This document shows positions 55,401 to 64,000 of a stretch of 64,000 nt of DNA, in pieces (the stretch's first letter is position 1; each line of letters starts with the position of its first letter). The DNA comes from JALHSW01 sp963720675 (lineage in GTDB: Bacteria; Actinomycetota; Acidimicrobiia; IMCC26256; PALSA-555), in the NCBI GenBank assembly GCA_963720675.1, contig CAVRGH010000004.1:124001-188000 (forward strand), in the 5' to 3' direction. The notes under the pieces are model-generated. The model was given only the letters and a program-made list of their open reading frames with translations. It was not told the origin of the DNA and ran no database searches. A program made the translations under genes and the position numbers.

Positions 55401-56225
55401 ATGGCCATCGAATTCACTGACGAAACCACCGGCGCGAGCACCTCGACCGGTTCGAGCGAGACCGTCGACGCGAGCGCTGCCGCGGCCTTCCTCGGGCTCG
55501 ACCCGACCCCCGCGGCCGAAGCACCCAGCGAGCCCGTCGAGGACGTGCTGGACGAGCCGGTCGCCGAGGTGGAAGTCGAGATCGAGGTGGAGGTCGCCGT
55601 CGAGGAGCCTCCCGCCGCCGACCTGACGCTCGACGAGACCGGCGCGCCGACACCTGCCGAGCCGAGCCCGTTCGACCGCGAGGGCGACTGGTACGTCGTC
55701 CACACGTACGCGGGCTACGAGAACAAGGTGAAGTCGAACCTGCTCAACCGCATCCGGTCGATGCACGTCGAGGAGCGCATCTTCGAGGTCGTCATCCCGA
55801 TGGAGGACGTCATCGAGTTCAAGGGCGGCCAGCGGCGCGTCGTCCAGAAGAAGGTCTTTCCCGGCTACCTGCTCGTGCGGATGGACCTCGACGACGACTC
55901 CTGGTACGTCGTGCGCAACACGCCGGGTGTCACCGGCTTCGTCGGTCCGAGTGGCTCCAAGCCGGTTCCGCTCTCGCGCAAGGAGGTCGAGGACATCCTC
56001 GGCGTCGCGAAGCCCGAGGGTGCACCGGTCGTGGAGAAGAAGGTCCGGCCGCGCGTCGAGTTCGAGGAAGGCGAGCAGGTCCGGGTCACCACCGGTCCGT
56101 TCGCCGAGTTCAACGGCGCGATCGCCGAGATCGACGTCGACCGCTCGAAGCTCAAGGTGCTCGTGAACATCTTCGGTCGCGAGACGCCGGTCGAGCTCGA
56201 GTTCGGCCAAGTCGCCAAGCTCTAG
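55401..56225 (+). CDS. nusG: Transcription termination/antitermination protein NusG with acidic N-terminal extension
   Basis: 274 residues. The NGN domain begins at about residue 95 (DWYVVHTYAGYENKVKSNLL), and the KOW domain is near the C-terminus (EGEQVRVTTGPFAEFNGAIA). The first 90 residues are extremely Glu/Ala/Val-rich and have no counterpart in E. coli NusG; actinobacterial NusG proteins often carry such acidic tails. It links RNA polymerase to Rho or ribosomes. The rplK gene follows 33 bases downstream. Confidence 0.95.
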   Translation: MAIEFTDETTGASTSTGSSETVDASAAAAFLGLDPTPAAEAPSEPVEDVLDEPVAEVEVEIEVEVAVEEPPAADLTLDETGAPTPAEPSPFDREGDWYVVHTYAGYENKVKSNLLNRIRSMHVEERIFEVVIPMEDVIEFKGGQRRVVQKKVFPGYLLVRMDLDDDSWYVVRNTPGVTGFVGPSGSKPVPLSRKEVEDILGVAKPEGAPVVEKKVRPRVEFEEGEQVRVTTGPFAEFNGAIAEIDVDRSKLKVLVNIFGRETPVELEFGQVAKL

Positions 56226-56258
56226 TCACCCTCGCCACAACAAGGATTTTCGTTTCAG

Positions 56259-56687
56259 ATGGCCAAGAAGAAGCTCGCTGCGATCGTCAAGATCCAGATC
56301 CAGGCCGGCGCTGCGACGCCCGCACCCCCCGTGGGGACGGCGCTCGGACCGCACGGCATCAACATCATGGACTTCTGCAAGGCGTACAACGCCGCGACGG
56401 AGAACCAGCGCGGGATGGTGATCCCGGCCGAGATCTCGATCTTCGAGGACCGGACGTTCACCTTCGTCACCAAGACGCCCCCGACGCCGTTCCTCCTCCG
56501 GCAGGCCGCCGGCATCGAGAAGGGTGCGGCGAACCCGCGCACCGACGAGGCCGGAACCGTCACCAGCGCGCAGGTCCGCCAGATCGCCGAGACGAAGATG
56601 CCCGACCTGAACGCGATCGACCTCGACGGCGCGATCCTCCAGGTCGCCGGCACCGCCCGCTCGATGGGCATCAAGGTCACCGGCTGA
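56259..56687 (+). CDS. rplK: 50S ribosomal protein L11
   Basis: 142 residues, standard length. N-terminal domain with IQAGAATPAPPVGTALGPHG, a well-conserved proline-rich stretch contacted by release factors and thiopeptides; C-terminal RNA-binding domain ends ARSMGIKVTG. Followed after 79 bases by rplA, the normal L11 operon order. Confidence 0.97.
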   Translation: MAKKKLAAIVKIQIQAGAATPAPPVGTALGPHGINIMDFCKAYNAATENQRGMVIPAEISIFEDRTFTFVTKTPPTPFLLRQAAGIEKGAANPRTDEAGTVTSAQVRQIAETKMPDLNAIDLDGAILQVAGTARSMGIKVTG

Positions 56688-56766
56688 CGCCAGAACACGT
56701 ACCACGCCCCCGGCCGAGGACCTCGCGGCCGGACCCGGGCGCCCCAACGAGGGAGGGAGCACCCCG

Positions 56767-57492
56767 ATGACGAAGCACGGCAAGGCCTACGACGACGCGA
56801 CCAAGCGGTACGACCGCGACCGGCTGCACAGCCCCACCGAGGCGCTCGAGCTGGTGAAGTCCTTCGCCAAGAAGAAGTTCGACGAGACGATCGAGGCCGC
56901 GGTGCGGCTCGGTGTCGACCCCCGCAAGGCCGACCAGATGATCCGCGGGACGGTCTCGTTGCCCAACGGCACGGGGAAGACCGTGAAGGTCGCAGTCTTC
57001 GCGCAGGGCGATCAGGCCCGCGAAGCCGAGGCGGCCGGTGCCGACGTCGTCGGTGCCGAGGATCTGGTGAAGCGCGTCGAGGAGGGCTTCCTCGACTTCG
57101 ACATCGCGATCTCGACCCCGGACCTCATGGGCCAGGTCGGGAAGCTCGGTCGCACCCTCGGGCCGCGCGGCCTGATGCCGAACCCGAAGACCGGCACCGT
57201 CACGAACGACATCGGCAAAGCCGTGTCCGAGTTCAAGGCCGGCAAGGTCGAGTACCGCACCGACCGGTACGGCAACATCCACGTCCCGATCGGGAAGGCG
57301 AGCTTCGGCATCGAGGCGCTGGTGGAGAACTTCCACTCGGTGCTCGACGAGATCAACCGGGCCAAGCCGGCGTCCGCGAAGGGCCGGTACGTGCGCACGG
57401 CATCGGTGTCGTCCACCATGGGTCCCGGCGTGAAGATCGACCCGGCCTCGGCCGCGGACGACGACTCGCAGCAGGCGGCACTCGCCGGGTAA
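56767..57492 (+). CDS. rplA: 50S ribosomal protein L1
   Basis: 241 residues, full length. The L1 signature region reads LGRTLGPRGLMPNPKTGTVT. The ATG follows GGGAGGGAG. L1 represses its own operon in many bacteria by binding the mRNA; no such site can be identified with certainty here. Confidence 0.97.
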   Translation: MTKHGKAYDDATKRYDRDRLHSPTEALELVKSFAKKKFDETIEAAVRLGVDPRKADQMIRGTVSLPNGTGKTVKVAVFAQGDQAREAEAAGADVVGAEDLVKRVEEGFLDFDIAISTPDLMGQVGKLGRTLGPRGLMPNPKTGTVTNDIGKAVSEFKAGKVEYRTDRYGNIHVPIGKASFGIEALVENFHSVLDEINRAKPASAKGRYVRTASVSSTMGPGVKIDPASAADDDSQQAALAG

Positions 57493-57499
57493 CCTGCTT

Positions 57500-57650
57500 C
57501 GCCTACCACCAATCGTTGCCACAGACCTTCGGTCTCGAACGGGACGAGTTCCCCGGAGAGGTAATGGGTTCCACCCGCCGGACGAGGCGACCTCCGATCC
57601 AACCGGGGTGTCTCGCGTGTCTGCGGCACCCCGTTTCGTTGTTTCGGAGT
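57500..57650 (+). promoter_or_regulatory. Probable L10 leader RNA before rplJ
   Basis: The 163-base gap between rplA and rplJ has no gene but contains several local complementary segments. CAGACCTTCGGTCTC can form a hairpin (GACC-TTC-GGTC), and GCCGGACGAGGCGACC and CCGGAGAGGTAATGGGTTCC resemble the purine-rich bulge region of L10 leaders. The L10-(L12)4 complex represses rplJL by binding such leaders in many bacteria. The assignment rests on position and these features; a covariance search would settle it. Confidence 0.5.
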
Positions 57651-57655
57651 GCTTC

Positions 57656-58378
57656 ATGGCGAGACCAGAGAAGACAGCAGCGGTCGAAGAGATCCGCACG
57701 AAGCTGACGGAGTCCGACGCCGCGGTCCTCACCGAGTACCGCGGGCTGACGGTCATCGAGCTCGCGGAGCTGCGCGGCGCCCTGCGCCCGGCCGGCACCG
57801 AGTACAAGGTGTTCAAGAACACCCTGGCTCGACTCGCGGTCGAGGCCGCCGGCCTCGAAGAGCTCCTGCCGATGCTGAACGGCCCCACGGCCATTGCGTT
57901 CGTGCGTGGTGACGCGGTCGTCGCGGCCAAGGCCCTCAAGGACTTCGGCAAGGGCAACCCGGCGCTCGTGATCAAGGGCGGCCTGCTCGGCCCCCGCGTG
58001 CTGACCCCGGGTGAGGTCGAGTCGCTGGCCGAGATCGAGCCCCGCGACGTCCTGCTCGCCCGCCTCGCCGGTGGGTTCCAGGCGCCGCTGGTGAAGGCGG
58101 CGGGCTTGTTCCAGGCCTTCACCCGGAACTTCGCGTACGGCGTCAAGGCCCTCGTCGACCAGCGGATCGAGGCCGGCGAGGTGCTCGAGACTCCTGCCGA
58201 GCCCGCGGCAGAGGCGCCGGCTGCCGACACGACCGACGGCGCGAGGCCGACCGCGGCCGAGGCCCCCGCGGCCGACGCTCCCGAGGCCGAGGCACCTGCT
58301 GCCGAGACCGAGACCGAGACCGACGCCGTCGAGGCCCCCTCGACGGACGAGACCGAGAACAGCACGGAGGAAAGCTGA
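57656..58378 (+). CDS. rplJ: 50S ribosomal protein L10 with long acidic C-terminal tail
   Basis: 240 residues; L10 usually has about 170. The conserved core starts MARPEKTAAVEEIRTKL and includes YRGLTVIELAELR and the L12-binding helix around FAYGVKALVDQRIEAGE. After about residue 175 the chain is an Ala/Glu/Pro-rich, strongly acidic tail of unknown role. The ATG at 57656 follows CGGAGTG; an in-frame upstream codon is not supported. Confidence 0.95.
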   Translation: MARPEKTAAVEEIRTKLTESDAAVLTEYRGLTVIELAELRGALRPAGTEYKVFKNTLARLAVEAAGLEELLPMLNGPTAIAFVRGDAVVAAKALKDFGKGNPALVIKGGLLGPRVLTPGEVESLAEIEPRDVLLARLAGGFQAPLVKAAGLFQAFTRNFAYGVKALVDQRIEAGEVLETPAEPAAEAPAADTTDGARPTAAEAPAADAPEAEAPAAETETETDAVEAPSTDETENSTEES

Positions 58379-58380
58379 CA

Positions 58381-58770
58381 ATGGCAACCATGGGTACGAC
58401 TGAGCTGCTGGACGTCTTCAAGAACATGACGGTCCTCGAGCTGAACGACTTCCTGAAGGCGTTCGAAGAGGAGTTCGGCGTCACCGCCGCTGCACCCGTG
58501 GCCGTCGCCGGCCCCGCTGCGGCCGGCGGTGGCGAGGCCGCGGGCGGTGCCGAGGAGAAGGACGAGTTCGACGTCGTCCTCACCGCGGCGGGCGACGCGA
58601 AGATCCAGGTCATCAAGGAGGTCCGGTCGCTCACGAGCCTCGGGCTGAAGGAGGCCAAGGACCTCGTGGACAACGCACCGAAGCCCGTCCTCGAGAAGGC
58701 TTCGAAGGAAGACGCCGAGAAGGCCAAGACCCAGCTCGAGGCCGCCGGCGCCAGCGTCGAGCTCAAGTAG
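58381..58770 (+). CDS. rplL: 50S ribosomal protein L7/L12
   Basis: 129 residues. N-terminal dimerisation domain (LLDVFKNMTVLELNDFLKAF), Ala/Gly-rich hinge (about residues 36-55), and the factor-binding C-terminal domain with EKDEFDVVLTAAG and VRSLTSLGLKEAKDLVDNAP. Starts two bases after the rplJ stop; stalk protein made together with L10. Confidence 0.97.
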   Translation: MATMGTTELLDVFKNMTVLELNDFLKAFEEEFGVTAAAPVAVAGPAAAGGGEAAGGAEEKDEFDVVLTAAGDAKIQVIKEVRSLTSLGLKEAKDLVDNAPKPVLEKASKEDAEKAKTQLEAAGASVELK

Positions 58771-59073
58771 CACCAACGCTGCGGTCACGAGCGAGCCGGG
58801 TCCCCGGGACCCCGCTCGCTCGCGGCGGAGCACCGCATGCGGTGGCGCAGGGCCCGGAGAGGGTCCTTGACCCGCGCGACCGAGGGTCCTAGGGTCACCC
58901 CCGGCTGACCACAGGCCCCCAAGGGGGTCTGTCCGCTGACGCGTGTTTGCGGCCGGCCTTCGGCGCGTATATCATCTCTGGAGCCGTGTTGTTCCGCCCC
59001 GCCTTCTGCTGACCCCAATTTCGGGGTCCGCGCGCGCCCGTGTCATCTCGTCGCTGCAATTGAGGAGTCGCTA
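58771..59073. other. rplL-rpoB intergenic region with attenuator-like hairpin
   Basis: No gene. A strong hairpin, CGAGCGAGC (58788-58796) with GCTCGCTCG (58814-58822) and GGGTCCC/GGGACC inside it, follows the rplL stop by 17 bases. It may terminate or attenuate the ribosomal-protein transcript before rpoB. A candidate rpoB promoter lies at 58947-58975. The region just before rpoB (58976-59073) forms the leader. Confidence 0.55.
58947..58975 (+). promoter_or_regulatory. Candidate rpoB promoter
   Basis: TTGCGG (58947-58952) and TATCAT (58970-58975) are spaced by exactly 17 bases and match the -35/-10 pattern of the housekeeping sigma factor. The predicted start would leave a leader of about 90 bases before the rpoB GTG. 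It stands in the most AT-rich short stretch of this gap. Confidence 0.5.
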
Positions 59074-62583
<3,510 letters not shown>

Positions 62584-62650
62584 ACATGACCACCGGGCAC
62601 ACCCGTTCGATTCCTCGATCGGGAAGCCAAGCGGGAAGTAGGAGCGCGTA

Positions 62651-64000
<1,350 letters not shown>

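Overview
The window is a high-GC chromosome segment from an actinobacterium. The diheme QcrC-type cytochrome c, the rpmG / tRNA-Trp / secE-nusG / rplKA / rplJL / rpoBC block and the DUF222-HNH gene all fit Actinobacteria. A cytochrome b split in two genes and the general gene content suggest class Acidimicrobiia, but that placement is an inference. There are no rRNA genes, CRISPR arrays, insertion sequences or phage genes.

Layout. 1-2.3 kb: the 3' part of hemB and hemL (tetrapyrrole synthesis, + strand). 2.0-9.3 kb (- strand): a menaquinol-cytochrome c reductase operon. Read in its own direction it encodes a membrane protein, a 2[4Fe-4S] ferredoxin, cytochrome b N-half, cytochrome b C-half, a Rieske protein, a diheme cytochrome c, two further membrane proteins and a phosphodiesterase. 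9.4-10.7 kb: a DUF222-HNH nuclease gene with a LexA-type box. 10.9-14.5 kb: a geranylgeranyl reductase and a FUSC-type membrane protein. 14.6-30.1 kb: a complete complex I operon, nuoABCDEFGHIJK-L/M-N, in which NuoL and NuoM read as one 1230-residue chain. 30.2-32.8 kb: glucose-6-phosphate isomerase (+) and a patatin-like protein (-). 33.0-43.3 kb: a second complex I operon, nuoABCDHIJKLMN, with no NADH module (E, F, G), followed by a MidA/NDUFAF7-like methyltransferase gene. 44.6-50.9 kb: a DUF308 membrane protein, a heavily frameshifted secreted-protein pseudogene between two near-identical hairpins, acetyl-CoA synthetase, a HAD-like protein, an EamA transporter and HtpX. 50.8-52.2 kb: YajQ, a GNAT acetyltransferase and tRNA-Tyr, -Thr and -Met. 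52.3-64 kb: tuf, rpmG, an ECF sigma/anti-sigma pair, tRNA-Trp, secE, nusG, rplK, rplA, rplJ, rplL, rpoB and the start of rpoC.

How the genes work together. The window is dominated by the quinone-linked respiratory chain. One full NADH-oxidising complex I and one electron-donor-less 11-subunit complex I would reduce menaquinone; the bc complex would oxidise it. The geranylgeranyl reductase may saturate the quinone or lipid side chain, and the methyltransferase may help assemble complex I.

Quality caution. At least ten conserved genes, including rpoB, carry isolated one- or two-base frameshifts at places where the protein continues perfectly in another frame. This points to consensus errors more than to true inactivation. 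Gene ends at hemL and htpX and the nuoL/M fusion should be read with that in mind.
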